Shown: positions 53,335-63,732, counted from the first letter of the stretch. The stretch: DNA of 64,000 nucleotides from Symbiodinium natans (GCA_905221605.1 CAJNDS010000680.1:375204-439203), one strand, 5' to 3'. Notes: generated by a model not told the origin, from the sequence alone. Made by a program: numbers and translations.

Positions 53335-54020
53335 CTACGCAAACCCCACATCTTTTGGAGGTCTCCTAGCCTCCACCACGCGCGTCGTAGAGGCCCAGGC
53401 TCCGCGGAAAGGTCTGACAAGTCTCAAGGCAGCGCATGCATCATGTGTGGAGGTCTGCGCAGAATGGCGACTGGCACACGGTTTTGCCTCATGCAACAAG
53501 ATCGCCGCAGACGAGCCAGATCGACCGTACTTGGCAACCTGTCTCGCTGTGCTTCCAACAGACCCTCGCCACAGCTGAAATGGCAAGATGGGTCTTGGCC
53601 AAGGCTGTTCGATGCCTTTATCTGGCCCAATCTTGCAGGACAGCCCCCTAGCAACACTTAGCCGTCCCAGCCACATGCTTGACGAATGATGCTGACCTCT
53701 TTGCAGATCTGGGTCTGGGACCATGTCTTCGATATGGCCTCCAAGGAATCTGTCCCTGTCTGGCGTGGTGATCTGAAGTCCTTGGAGCACTCCCTAAACC
53801 CTAAACCCTAAACCCTAAACCCTAAACCCTAAACCCTAAACCCTAAACCCTAAACCCAGCACACTGACGAGCTGGTGTCATCACCGCATGTCTGCTCTCC
53901 ACCCGAGCCTGGCATTCCGGTTCCTTCCAGCGCGCGCGCCAGCACCATGATCAGATGGTATTCCTTGGCAATCTCACCGCGCATCTGGGATTCTATCCCA
54001 AGATTGGTCATGCCTCTCAT
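53335..54020 (-). CDS. 207-residue protein split by a pure ITR intron
   Basis: ATG at 54020 opens exon 53856-54020: MRGMTNLGIESQMRGEIAKE, YHLIMVLARALEGTGMPG, GGEQTCGDDTSSSVCW, 55 codons, phase 0 at TGG|GTTTAG. After a 62-bp telomere-repeat intron (53794-53855), exon 53335-53793 starts in phase 0: GVLQGLQITTPDRDRFLGGH, IEDMVPDPDLQR, and stays open to a stop at 53335. Since 62 is not a multiple of three and the array carries stops, only removal joins the two. The part after about 53690 is less natural and may hold another intron. Not recognised. Confidence 0.6.
53794..53855 (-). repeat. 62-bp ITR intron (proposed)
   Basis: Minus strand GTTTAGGG...GGGTTTAG, about nine perfect TTTAGGG units and nothing else. 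Confidence 0.6.
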
Positions 54021-54057
54021 GGGCAACCGAGCAGAGTACAGATCATATAGAACATAA

Positions 54058-54830
54058 AATGTTGCTTAACACATATATGAATCATATCTTATACAGTCTT
54101 AGTGTGCATATACACGTATACATTATGACTGTAGCATACACATATCTATATATGTATATCTATACTAATCATTCATGTAAACATTTATACTTATATGTTC
54201 GTTTGGTTATAGTGGTCCAAGGCTCGGATGGCACGGGGCAGCTCGCCACGAATCGAGGAGATATGTGAAGCGCGTGGTAATCCTCGAAGATGAACCTGAG
54301 CAAAGAAGAGCAGGGCTTGCGGTTTAGGGGTTTAGGGTTTAGGGTTTAGGGTTTAGGGTTTAGGGGTTTAGGGTTTAGGGTTTGGGGCTTCGGGGTTTAG
54401 GATTTAGGGTTTAGGGTCTGGGGTTTAGGGTTTGGTGTGTAGGGTTTAGGGGAGACTGAAAGCAAGTGAGTCAGAGCTCATGGCGTCTCCGTCATGTCTT
54501 TGCTTTCAGCCTAAACCCTAAACCCTAAACCCTAAACCCCAAACCCCAAACCCCAAACCCTAAACCCTAAAAAAGGTTGTGAAGGTGGAGAGCCAAACAA
54601 AACGCCAGGCAGCACAATCTCATGAACATCCTCCCAGGCCAGACCTCGGCCCCTCCACAGCGCTGCTGTAGCAATCCTCGCCTGCACTGTATATTGAATT
54701 GCATATATAAATAGAAAGTTAGAGTGTATACATAGTATATGTATATACATATTTATTTGTCTAGATTCTCTGATTCACATATGTATAATGAATACATATG
54801 TATATATATATATATATGAATGTATGCTAT
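54058..54830. other. AT-rich microsatellites and ITRs
   Basis: TATA/CATA-type repeats at 54060-54200 and 54690-54815 enclose ITR arrays (54320-54450, 54510-54570). No exon called. Confidence 0.75.
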
Positions 54831-55106
54831 GTCAGGGGTGACTCAGGGCACCGAGAGAAACAGAGAAAGAGCGACGAGACAACGCACAAGCGCACAGAAT
54901 GCAACTTGCCGTCACACTTTGTCGCGCACCAGGGCATCTCGTCGTGCCACATGGGTTGAGGTTGCTTTGAAGGACTCCACAGTGAGCTCACCTGCACGCG
55001 ATGTACTATACGTGGAGTACAGTGGGTGGGCATTCTTAGTCTTGTCAAGGCCAAACTGACGAAACAGCCGTGCGATGGCATGTAGCATAGGTTACCTATC
55101 AACTTG

Positions 55107-55322
55107 TCAGAGGCTGACAGGAAGGTTCAGACACCGCCCTGTTTTGAAGAAAGCCACCGGGGGGCAGGTGAGGGCCCAAAGGGTTGTTGATCCTAGTAAG
55201 CAGCACATGTTCTCTCGGCGCATTGCCCGCATGCTTGCATGCTTATTGGATTGATGCTCGGCAGCAAGCTTGCCTGGCGTCTTTCTGGTCTGAAACTTGT
55301 GGATGCATGTAGCAATATCCAT
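55107..55322 (-). CDS. Hypothetical protein, 71 codons with ATG
   Basis: MDIATCIHKFQTRKTPGKLA, EHQSNKHASMRAMRRENMC, then a hydrophobic end. ACGCCAG|GCAAGC could be a GC-type 5' splice site after residue 17. Confidence 0.4.
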   Translation of the reverse strand: MDIATCIHKFQTRKTPGKLAAEHQSNKHASMRAMRRENMCCLLGSTTLWALTCPPVAFFKTGRCLNLPVSL

Positions 55323-55767
55323 TGTATCTAAAGTGCACTAACATCGCCCATACCACCTATTTATACCTCGAGCATGGCTGCTCTTTGTCTGTTTTCCATT
55401 GTTTCCCCTCTTGCCTGGGGCGGTCAGCACGAAGACCAGCTTCGCGCCAGATTGACTCGACCCGCCGGACCCCGGTGGCGCCCGCGCGGGCGACAGGCTC
55501 CGGTTCGGAGGCACGCCAACGCCTCGCCGAGCAGAAGGCAGCACAGTTTAGGGTTTAGGGTTTAGGATTTTAGGGTTTAGGGTTTAGGATTTAAGGGTTG
55601 TTGCATATGGCCGATGCGAATGGTGACAGCACAAGATGCACCCAGAGGCCTATCTTCGAGCTTCGTGTGGGAGCATGCGCAGCGGGTGTAGCGATGGAGG
55701 CCCAGGACTTTGTGGGTCCGCAGAGCTGCTGCAGCTCCTGTTTCTCAATTTGTTTCTCTCACATAAA

Positions 55768-55845
55768 TAGAAATAGAAATAGAAATAGCAATAGAAATAG
55801 AAATAGAAATAGAAATAGAAATAGAAATAGAAATAGAAATATCAA
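55768..55845 (+). repeat. (AAATAG)n microsatellite
   Basis: About 13 AAATAG units, one with a C change. Confidence 0.95.
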
Positions 55846-56486
55846 TCAAAATATTCATATACAATTAGATATTTACACTTAGATATGTATTGTTTATCGT
55901 CTTTTTCTGATCCTTCTCCAAAGGTTTCTTACCGGAACGCCCTCTGCGTCTGTGTCGCGCGCCTGCTCCCGCTGCTTCAGCTGCTGGGCGAGCTCGAAGT
56001 CTTCGCTCTCCACGGCTCTCCTCGGCTCTGTCTTCTTGGGCTTCGCAAAGCTTGTGGAAGAGTCGTAACTCTTGGGATCCCAAGTTTATACAGATTGGGG
56101 CAGACCAGGTTGGTACATGGGCCTCACAAAGCACTACTATAAAGGGTATAAGGAGGGACCCCTTAAAGGGGACCCTTCATCTTATTCCCCAAGATCACCC
56201 CCAATGTATGACTTCATTCTAAAGCGCAGCAGAGCAGCAGCTTCGACTCGGCGATGTCTTGCAGCTGCTGCCGGATCTCCTGTTGAGCTAGACCTTGGCA
56301 TGTCAGGGCTCCTAACTCTCAATGCGTTGAAATCGGAATCTCTACTTCCATTGACAGGCTGTTGGATTCCAGGTCTCAGACTGTTGGCTGCAGCCGTCGC
56401 CTCGCGAGTAAAGCGTGGCACCGTGCTGACTGAACAGAGGGAGCTGCAATCCCGAAAGCAGGAGATGGTGTTGGGATGATGGCAAG

Positions 56487-56756
56487 ATGGCGGTGAGAAA
56501 CAGGCGAGGGGAGAGTGGTGATGGCGGCGATGGTGGTGGTGGCGGTGCTGGTAGTGTGGGTACTGGTAGTGCTGGCGCTAAACCAGTCCCAGTGCGGCCT
56601 GCCGGAATAGTTTCAAAAAAAGCCTGGGCCGGGCCCAACCGAAACAAACTAAAGGGTCAGCAGCAGGCACTGCATGCGGGCGACGGCCGAGAGTTGTTGT
56701 GTCCACGTGCACAGTACAAACGCAGCATTTTGGGCCTTTCGAGGTGCTGGGTCTGA
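56487..56756 (+). CDS. Gly-rich hypothetical protein, 89 codons
   Basis: GGCAAGATGGCGG is a favourable start context. MAVRNRRGESGDGG, a Gly/Ser stretch from a GGT-rich repeat, then PAGIVSKKAWAGPNRNKLKG and QQQALHAGDGRELLCPR, ending in TGA. Basic; possibly nucleic-acid binding, but this is a guess from composition only. Confidence 0.4.
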   Translation: MAVRNRRGESGDGGDGGGGGAGSVGTGSAGAKPVPVRPAGIVSKKAWAGPNRNKLKGQQQALHAGDGRELLCPRAQYKRSILGLSRCWV

Positions 56757-56878
56757 ACATGTGTGGGCGGGGGGTCCCAAGCTAGAAGTTGGGGCGTTGG
56801 GCTTTGGATTTCGAAACTCTTGTAGACAAACCCAAACTTTCTACCCTACCCACTCCCTCAACTCCCTATCCCCTAAAC

Positions 56879-57074
56879 CGGGTCGATTCAGGGTCTCTTC
56901 ACCCTAAACCCTAAACCCTAAACCCTAAACCCTAAACCCTAAACCCTAAACCCTAAACCCTAAACCCTAAACCCTTTGGAGTCTGGAGATGGTGGCCTTG
57001 GCGGCTGCTTTCGCTTTGGCCGCCGCCTTCGCCGCTGCCTTCGGCTCCTCAGCCTCCCCTTTGGCCCGGGCAGC
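56879..57074 (-). CDS. Ala/Lys-rich exon plus a short exon across an ITR intron
   Basis: Exon 56973-57074 starts in phase 0 after CTCCCTCCCGGAG and reads AARAKGEAEEPKAAAKAAAK, AKAAAKATISRLQR (34 codons), ending in phase 0 at AGG|GTTTAG. After a 69-bp ITR (56904-56972), TTTAG|GGTGAAGAG reads GEETLNRP to CCCG|GTTTAG. The AAAK-type repeats resemble the Lys/Ala tails of linker-histone-like or other basic proteins, but that is composition only. Confidence 0.55.
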
Positions 57075-57175
57075 CTCCGGGAGGGAGCAAGACGAGGGCT
57101 TAGGGTCTAGGGTTTAGGATTTAGGATTTAGGGTTTAGGGTTTAGGGCTTAGGGCTTAGGGCTTAGGGTCTAGAT

Positions 57176-57295
<120 letters not shown>

Positions 57296-57339
57296 GGAAA
57301 TAAGCATAAGAACGGCAACAGCAGTAGTAGTCTAGGGCT

Positions 57340-57677
57340 TCAAGGGTGTATAAGGCTGAGGTTCATGGGGTTAGGTGGCTTGTAGGTTGTACAAGACTTG
57401 TTCAGGGTTGAGGGAAGACCGTAGCCTCTCGCTGCGTTTTGGTGACGAATTTTGGTTCCTCGAGGTCTCTGGGATAGCTCGGCGAACCGGGCCTCAAAAC
57501 TTCTCAAGCTACCCCAAACCCCAAACCCCAAACCCTAACCCCAAACCCCAAAACCCCAAAAACCCTAAAAACCCGGACGCCGGCCTCAAACGCATCCGTC
57601 ATTGGCGACCACACGTGGCCTGCCAGCATCCATTTGCTTGGAAATCTGCACGTTGGTTCCCAGATGATTCCCAAGTC
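57340..57677 (-). CDS. Two exons across a telomere-like intron
   Basis: Exon 57573-57677 (after GGGTGTAG: DLGIIWEPTCRFPSKWMLAG, HVWSPMTDAFEAGVR, 35 codons) ends in phase 0 at CGG|GTTTTTAGG. Exon 57340-57492 begins in phase 0 after AGTTTTGAG (ARFAELSQRPRGTKIRHQNA, ARGYGLPSTLNK) and runs to TGA. The 80-bp intron is degenerate telomere repeat (GGGTTTTT, GGGGTTT). Family unknown. Confidence 0.6.
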
Positions 57678-57927
57678 CTACACCCCCTAACCCCCGAATT
57701 ACACCCCCCAACCCTCTGCACCCCCTAAGCCCCTTAAGCTTAAAACCCTAAACCCTAAACCCTAAACCCCAAACCCCAAAACCTAAACCCTAAACCCAAA
57801 CCCTAAACTCTAAACTCTACACCCACATCTTCCCAAACCTCCCCACCTTTTCGCTTCGTGCGCTCTGGGCGCCGCGTCTGGCCGGCCTCAACCTTCGCCC
57901 GACCCGCAGGAATCTCGACAAGAGACT

Positions 57928-58013
57928 CACTTACGTGCCCTAATATGGTTATAAGTATATTCCCTAATATGGTTATAAGTATATTTATAAGTACAGTTAT
58001 ATTTGGTTACCAA
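57928..58013. repeat. F1 fragment with internal duplication
   Basis: The inner part CCCTAATATGGTTATAAGTATA occurs twice in tandem, followed by AAGTACAGTTATATTTGGTT; outer ends are lost. Confidence 0.6.
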
Positions 58014-58041
58014 GTGTGGGGGAAGCAAGATAGTTGTGCTT

Positions 58042-58156
58042 CACATTGTTCCCCCTTATACTAACAGCCCTTAGAAAGGATGATCATGGGGGGGGGGGGG
58101 GGGGGGTGGTGCTATATCCCTATTAAGGACTGTTAGTTTAAGGGGGAGCATCCCAA
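58042..58156. repeat. F2 element with a G run
   Basis: GTTCCCCCTTATACTAACAG ... GGACTGTTAGTTTAAGGGGG and GAGCATCCCAAAT; a G homopolymer interrupts it at 58087-58106. Confidence 0.8.
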
Positions 58157-58378
58157 ATTCTTCCCATTGTTCCCTATTCTTCCCATTGTTGCTTGACTTC
58201 TACTCTCCTTCCATATGCTCAGTTGGTGGCCTGCTGCTCAGGCTCTGCACTGGTGGCACGAGCTGCACAGGAGACCTGGAATGGTAAGAATCGGCAGCAC
58301 TGCTTGTTCAAAGAGCACAAATCGCAACAATAGTGAGGCAGCAACAATCCGAGTAGGTATAGCTAAAAAAGACTCAGA

Positions 58379-58913
58379 ATCCGCCGAGGCCTCGGGCCGG
58401 AGGTGTCTAGGTTGTCAGAACAGGCACCCCCCTCCACACCCAAAGCCCTTTTTCGGACCCCTTTTTTTGGCCTCAAATGGGTACCTATCTGGGAAATCGG
58501 GTCCGCAAGCGGACGGTTCGCCAGGACCACCCCTCCCAGCAGGGCCCCCCCCCCCCACCCCACCCCCCCCCCCCCCCCTCCCCCCCCCTCCCCCCACCCC
58601 CCCCCCCCACCCCACCTCCCCCCTCCACCCTGCCGAAGAGTCGCCTTAAACCTTAAGGGGCCTGGCTCAACCCTACGATCACTCCAAGCCGAACCCTAAA
58701 CCCAAAAAAACCCTCAACCCCAAAGCGTGAACCTTGAGCCCTAAACTAACCCTCAACCCCAAACCCCAAACCATAAACCATAAACCCGGAACCCTCAACC
58801 CTCAACCCTCAACCCAACCCTTATTGCTTGGGGTCCAGCGACTTGGGCGCTGCGGAATCACCATGCTCACGCGGATGCGCTGGGCCGGGCCGAGGCGGGT
58901 CGCGTAGCGTTAA
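58379..58913. repeat. Duplicated cassette, copy 2
   Basis: Outer parts nearly identical to 29085-29730, including the last 80 bp (GGGTCCAGCGACTTGGG ... GCGTTAA). Middle diverged, with C runs at 58545-58625. Confidence 0.85.
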
Positions 58914-59637
58914 AATTATGGGATTAAAGCGAGTAGTAATAATTGCAGAAACAGTAGTAGTCATACTCATTCAAGGAGTTACAATCGCAATAACTGTACT
59001 GAGAGTGAAAATCGCAATAATGGGAAGGATAGTAATGAGCCATAAGACTACTAAGAGTAACTATGAAGAGTACTGACGAGAAGAAGAAAAACCAGAGAAG
59101 AAAGAATAACAGCCCTGCGAATAAGAAGAGCTGAAAGAACAATAATTGGTTCAAGTTTAACAGTTTGAAAGAAATCTTATAGCAATGACAGACATACAAA
59201 GAGCGTTATGAAAGCACCGTAGCAAAACGAGAATAATAAGGGCAACAAGTAGTGGGAACAATCGTAATGACAGCAAACAAACAGCCATAAAGGTACTGAT
59301 AGTACTTATGCAAAGAAGAAGAAGAAGTAGTACTAGTAGTAGTCGTCGTAGTAGTAGTAGTGGTAGTAGTGGTAGTAGTGGTAGTAGTGGTAGTAGTGGC
59401 AGTAGCAGCAGCAGCAGCGGCAGCAGCAACTGTAATCTTGGCACAATGGCGGTCGCCATCATACGGGCGATTGCAAAAATAGTAATCGTAGTAATCTTCG
59501 CAGTAGCCGTCATACTAATACTAGTAATTCGAGTCATGATAGCAGCAATACGAAGAAGAGTCATGGAAATAGTTATCGTCGTCGTAGTAGAAGTAGTATT
59601 AGTAATGGGCGTCGTAGTCGTAGTAGTAGTACTGCAG

Positions 59638-59713
<76 letters not shown>

Positions 59714-59759
59714 CGTCGTCGTAGTAGTAGTAGTCGTAGTAGTCGTAGTCGTAGTAGTC

Positions 59760-59841
<82 letters not shown>

Positions 59842-59860
59842 AAGAGGTAGTGAAATAATG
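58914..59860. repeat. Long eroded (AGT)n tract
   Basis: Almost every triplet is AGT, AAT, ATA, CGT or a one-step variant; the pure core is at 59635-59845. It begins right at the cassette end. The long Tyr, Thr and Leu frames on the minus strand are artefacts of this repeat. Confidence 0.9.
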
Positions 59861-59919
59861 AAAAAAGTAAGAATCTGCATAAGAACAACAACACTGGCAG
59901 ATAGAAACAATAGCAACAC

Positions 59920-60206
59920 CTGTGATATCAAAAAAATCATGCTGCCACTTGTGCTGCGCTGCCTCCTGGGGTGGTGGTGTCGCCTGTGGCGCCTGTGACT
60001 GACTGCGGCGCCGGGCCTGCAGTGACTTTGAACTGATACACAAAAGTAGTAGTTGTAGTTGTATTCGCAATAACAACGCTAACAATCATGGCAATCATCG
60101 TAAACATCGGGCCTCGTCGCTTTGCTTGGCCGCATTTCGAGACGTCAATGTCGGAAAGTCCTCCAGAACTAGCAGAGCTTTCATTCTTTTCCGCATGGAA
60201 CAAGGA
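59920..60206 (-). CDS. Two probable exons (60106-60206, 59920-60016)
   Basis: 60106-60206 reads SLFHAEKNESSASSGGLSDI, DVSKCGQAKRRGP, ending GAT|GTTTAC. 59920-60016 begins after GTCACTGCAG (ARRRSQSQAPQATPPPQEAA, QHKWQHDFFDIT) and ends CACAG|GTGTTG. The second frame is not fixed, because the phases as drawn do not match. Confidence 0.45.
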
Positions 60207-60773
60207 CTCAGGGAGGACTCAGCCCCGACCTCTCTGGGCTTTGGCTCCCTCGCAATCGGCCTGGAGGTCTGAGGCCTGCCGATACAACCCTTCGGAACTT
60301 TTTTGCTCCTGACCCCCATCTCAAAAACTCTCTTCCACATGATTCCGCATGCAACATGTATGGCAACATCTATGGCAACATGTATCCGAATTCAGTTCCG
60401 AGCAGCTTTGGCTGCATCAGCGCCGCTGAGTAGAGCTTCGAAGCCGTCGATGGTGGATTGGATCCTATAAGAGCCATGCCATGGCGACGGTCGTGATGAG
60501 GAATTTTCGGGTTCAGGGCTTATGGGCTTGGAGGGCGGCACTGCTTAGAGCCATTGGTTGACTCACTTTTCTTCAAGGTCGGTCTTCGAGGTCTGGCCTG
60601 CAGAAGCGCTTCCGCTTGCAGTGACCTCCGAACTCGGCTTGGTGGCACCTTGCGACATCTCAACAGGCTTCACAACTGAGCACTTCGAGCGCCAACCAGG
60701 TTCACAAGAGTCGTAGATACCATGGTCACGCTGTCCATCCGTGACTTAGGAAAAACGGGGATGGCTTCGGCAC

Positions 60774-60903
60774 CTTGTGCAGCAGTACACAAACATGTTG
60801 AAGTGTTTGCCCAGGTGTTGCTGCGTGTGAAAGAGAGCCTTGCGATATCCCCTGGCCACCCTGCCGCCTTCTGAAGGGCGAGCCATGGAGAACTCCACAT
60901 TGC
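60774..60903 (-). CDS. 130-bp exon with good borders
   Basis: From GAGCAGCATGCTGCAG to ACAAG|GTGCCG. Reads NVEFSMARPSEGGRVARGYR, KALFHTQQHLGKHFNMFVYC, CT. Convincing composition; family unknown. A further piece upstream (61020-61110, GQRTSGWHTASTSQRLQAG after TATTGTTGCAG) probably belongs to the same gene. Confidence 0.55.
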
Positions 60904-61399
60904 CTGCAGCATGCTGCTCAAATGAACAGGCAGCCCAGCATGGCGAATGTGGCCTGGAGACTGTGCAGCAGCACTGCTCTGCTTTGTGAAGGTTGTCTTG
61001 GCAGCACCTGCAGCTAGATTCATGCTTCAGCAGTCCTGGTAGCCCGATGGAACGCGGACTGTTCCCCAACAACTCCAGCCTGCAGCCTCTGGCTTGTGCT
61101 GGCTGTGTGCCATCCCGACGTCCGCTGCCCCTGCAACAATAGATGATGCCAGAAGTACGCATTGAAGAACATAGCATGTCTGGACGCCAGAATGGGCATG
61201 CGTGGCATGCATGGCATCCGCGCATCAGGTCTTCGTCGACTGTAGATCTGTAGTATTCAGATCATTCGTTTTTGACAGGGTTGTGAACTCATCCCTGGCC
61301 AATCGTCGTATCAACTTGCGCACATGTTCTCACAAACCGGCGAGATCAACACTGCCAAAGTCGTCATCGCGCGCTTAGCTTGCGCACCTTTGTTTCCGA

Positions 61400-61490
61400 G
61401 CCCCTAAACTCCAAACCCTAAACCCTAAACCCCAAACCCTAAACCCTAAACCCCAAACCCTAAACCCTAAACCCTAGACCCTAGGCAAGC
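61400..61490. repeat. CCCTAAA ITR array
   Basis: About 12 CCCTAAA/CCCCAAA units, followed by a GC-rich palindromic stretch (GGCGCTGCGGCGCC) at 61530-61560. Confidence 0.9.
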
Positions 61491-61579
61491 TTCTTCTGGC
61501 GGCACCGGGCCTTCGCCTCGAGGCCGCGCATCGGCGCTGCGGCGCCTCGGCGCTGCGGCGCCGCGCTCACTTTGGCGGC

Positions 61580-62110
61580 CTGCAGAAGGGTTTTCTAGAG
61601 GTTTTCTTAAGGGTTTTCTAAGGGTTTTCTAAAAGTTTTCTAAGGGTTGTAGATAAGGGTTGTTCTGAAAGGGCTTTTTGTTTATATAAGGGTTTTGTGA
61701 GGGCTTTCTGAGGCTTTGATAAGGGTTTCAGAAGGGTTTTATCAGGGTTTTTAAGGTTTATACGGGTCTATTTAGGGTTTCTAAGGGTGTTATCAGGGTT
61801 TTAGAAGTACAAGGATCTCATGTGGGCTTTATGAGGCCTTTTGAGGGCTTGTAAAAGGGTTTACAAGGGTGTGAGTATAAGGGTTTATAAAGGGTCTACA
61901 AGGGTGTTTTGGTTTAAGTATAACGGTTTATAAAAGGAGTTTTTGGGCTTATAGGGCTTTAGAAGGGTTGATAAGGGTTTATAAGGGTCTATAAGGGTCA
62001 AAAAGGGTGTATAAGAAGCTCTGTGAGGGTCTATAAGGGTTTACAGAAAGGGTTATACAGTAGACGGTGTCCAAAAGGGTTTATAAGGAGGAGCCAGAAA
62101 GGCACGCACA
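61580..62110 (+). repeat. Degenerate GGGTTTATAA repeat
   Basis: Around 40 loose units of AAGGGTTT(A/T)TAA and AGGGTTTTCTA, a G/T-rich telomere-like minisatellite upstream of the exon at 62122. Confidence 0.8.
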
Positions 62111-62121
62111 AACATCTGCAG

Positions 62122-62235
62122 GGTGTTTTGTCGGCTCCCGTCTACGACTGCATCTTTCTAGGCAACTCTAGCATCGAGCACATTGACTTCCCACCTCTCC
62201 GAACAGGTGCTTGTGAAGTTGCCCTGCGCGGGAAA
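62122..62235 (+). CDS. 114-bp exon, perfect borders
   Basis: From AAACATCTGCAG to GGGAAA|GTAAGT, 38 codons, phase 0 on both sides: GVLSAPVYDCIFLGNSSIEH, IDFPPLRTGACEVALRGK. It is one of few clear plus-strand exons. Family unknown. Confidence 0.6.
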
Positions 62236-62398
62236 GTAAGTTTGTGTGACCTACTGGCACTATCGAAATCCCTGGTTCACGCGGAAGTTCACGCGGAATT
62301 ACAGTGATGGTATGCACCTGCCTTCGCCCCATTGGTGAATGCCCTCGCCGCTCACGTCCTCTGCCATAGGCAACGGAGAACTGTCAAACACAGATGTG

Positions 62399-62719
62399 CT
62401 ACATGTCCCACATTAGCATACTTGCAGAATCCTCACTTTTGGAACCCCCAAAACGGTACGCCATGGTAGCCCCAAATGACGCTCCTGCCCCTTGTTTCTG
62501 CGGGGCACTTGTTGGCAGCTTGGCGCCCAGGGCTACCCTCAGTGCTGCTGACTCAGCGGATACACTTCGCAATGGTCCTTGAGCTGCCAAATTACGCAAC
62601 CAGGTCCCAGATGTAGCATCAGCAGCTGTTGGCATGTGGATGTGGCATTTCGCCATTTCGCAGGACTTATCTCTGAACCAAGACATACCCCCCAAACACG
62701 CCCTGCAGGACTGCAACAA
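62399..62719 (-). CDS. Probable exon, 3' part an F4 fragment
   Basis: Reads MPTAADATSGTWLRNLAAQG, PLRSVSAESAALR, with CTGAGG|GTAGCC as a likely 5' splice site; the remainder contains GGCTACC ... CCGTTTTGGGGG, which is F4-like and probably intron. Confidence 0.45.
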   Translation of the reverse strand: MLQSCRACLGGMSWFRDKSCEMAKCHIHMPTAADATSGTWLRNLAAQGPLRSVSAESAALRVALGAKLPTSAPQKQGAGASFGATMAYRFGGSKSEDSASMLMWDM

Positions 62720-62755
62720 CTTCAGGGCTTGAAATAAGATGTTTCAAGCCCCGTG

Positions 62756-62920
62756 TCAACATGTCTCCGGCCAAGCTGCGCTTCTGCCGTTGGCAGGTCG
62801 CAAAGTTCGAGCCTTGGGGTTGGACTCGAAATGGCTCGTAACTTTGGCATGACTTATGACTTGCTGTAGCTCTCGAAGCTCGTCTGAGGGATTGGCAATG
62901 TCACCAGATTCGGTGTCAAC
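62756..62920 (-). CDS. 55-codon exon after a strong 3' splice site
   Basis: Begins in phase 0 after GCCGGCGCTTGCAG: VDTESGDIANPSDELRELQQ, VISHAKVTSHFESNPKAR, ending in TGA or a missed splice site. Acidic helical start. Confidence 0.6.
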   Translation of the reverse strand, partial: VDTESGDIANPSDELRELQQVISHAKVTSHFESNPKARTLRPANGRSAAWPETC

Positions 62921-62992
62921 CTGCAAGCGCCGGCACGGACACCGACCAAGTGAGGCATGTGATTCATCAGGGTGCAGCAAACAAAGGTTTGC

Positions 62993-63223
62993 TCACAAAG
63001 GCAAGATTGGCAAGATGTCTGTGCACTGCTTGGACCCGTGCGCCAAGCTGTTGGCCGCCAACGCTGCGACAACTTGTCGCCCGACAGCCTGGCCGGCAGC
63101 TCTGACAACAGTCGCAAGGGTCACTGGCAGCGACAGCAGGCAGGCAGTCTCACCTTTGGGTTTGCCACGTGCTTCAGAGCTGCGCGAAGTAATTGTCCCG
63201 CCTGTGCGCAGACTAGAAACCAA
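62993..63223 (-). CDS. Minus-strand exon candidates
   Basis: GTITSRSSEARGKPK ends AAAG|GTGAGA, a canonical 5' splice site; after GACTGTTGTCAG another frame reads ELPARLSGDKLSQRWRPTAW. Two exons with a roughly 55-bp intron would explain both. Confidence 0.45.
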   Translation of the reverse strand: MVSSLRTGGTITSRSSEARGKPKGETACLLSLPVTLATVVRAAGQAVGRQVVAALAANSLAHGSKQCTDILPILPL

Positions 63224-63321
63224 CGCCGTCTGAGATCACAATAGCCATGATGAGAACAAGAGTCGGGCAGACCTGCAAACGGCCGCTGGGAGCTTCGCCT
63301 GCATCATGAGCATCTTGCTTG

Positions 63322-63552
63322 TCAAGGTTCGTCCCGAAAGGATTCAGTGTCTCGTGGGCGGCACGCTGAGAAGATTCTGGCGCCTCCACTCGAGGAGAAC
63401 CGCTTGGCACGGGCCACTGGTGACAGGCTGTCGAAGTCGCGGAGAAGCGCCCTGAGCACGTCTGGGTAGCTCAGCGAAATGCAAGCAACAAACCGAAGAA
63501 CACCAAAGAAAGGCACCAGAGAAGGAACAGCACCCTGCTCCCTTTGCACCAC
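63322..63552 (-). CDS. 77-codon exon
   Basis: Reads EQGAVPSLVPFFGVLRFVAC, ISLSYPDVLRALLRDFDSLS, PVARAKRFSSSGGARI and ends in TGA. Good globular composition. Family unknown. Confidence 0.6.
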   Translation of the reverse strand: MVQREQGAVPSLVPFFGVLRFVACISLSYPDVLRALLRDFDSLSPVARAKRFSSSGGARIFSACRPRDTESFRDEP

Positions 63553-63732
63553 GAGTTCCCTGTGCCACCATGGTGCTCCGCACTTTTTTCGTCTTTCAGC
63601 TCCTGCCGGTGCATCAAGGTGCCCGAAGCAAAATGAGCCGCACCGCTGATGTGGTGGGAACTAGAAGGGTGGGGTGCTTCAGGGCAGCTCTGCTTTGAAA
63701 CCTCTGAGGGGGCCTCTGCCTCCTAAGGTTAG

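Noticed and set aside
59157-60085. Frames of 245 and 170 codons rich in Tyr, Thr or Leu
   Set aside because: They are translations of the (AGT)n tract in successive frames; only the part beyond 59920 looks like protein.
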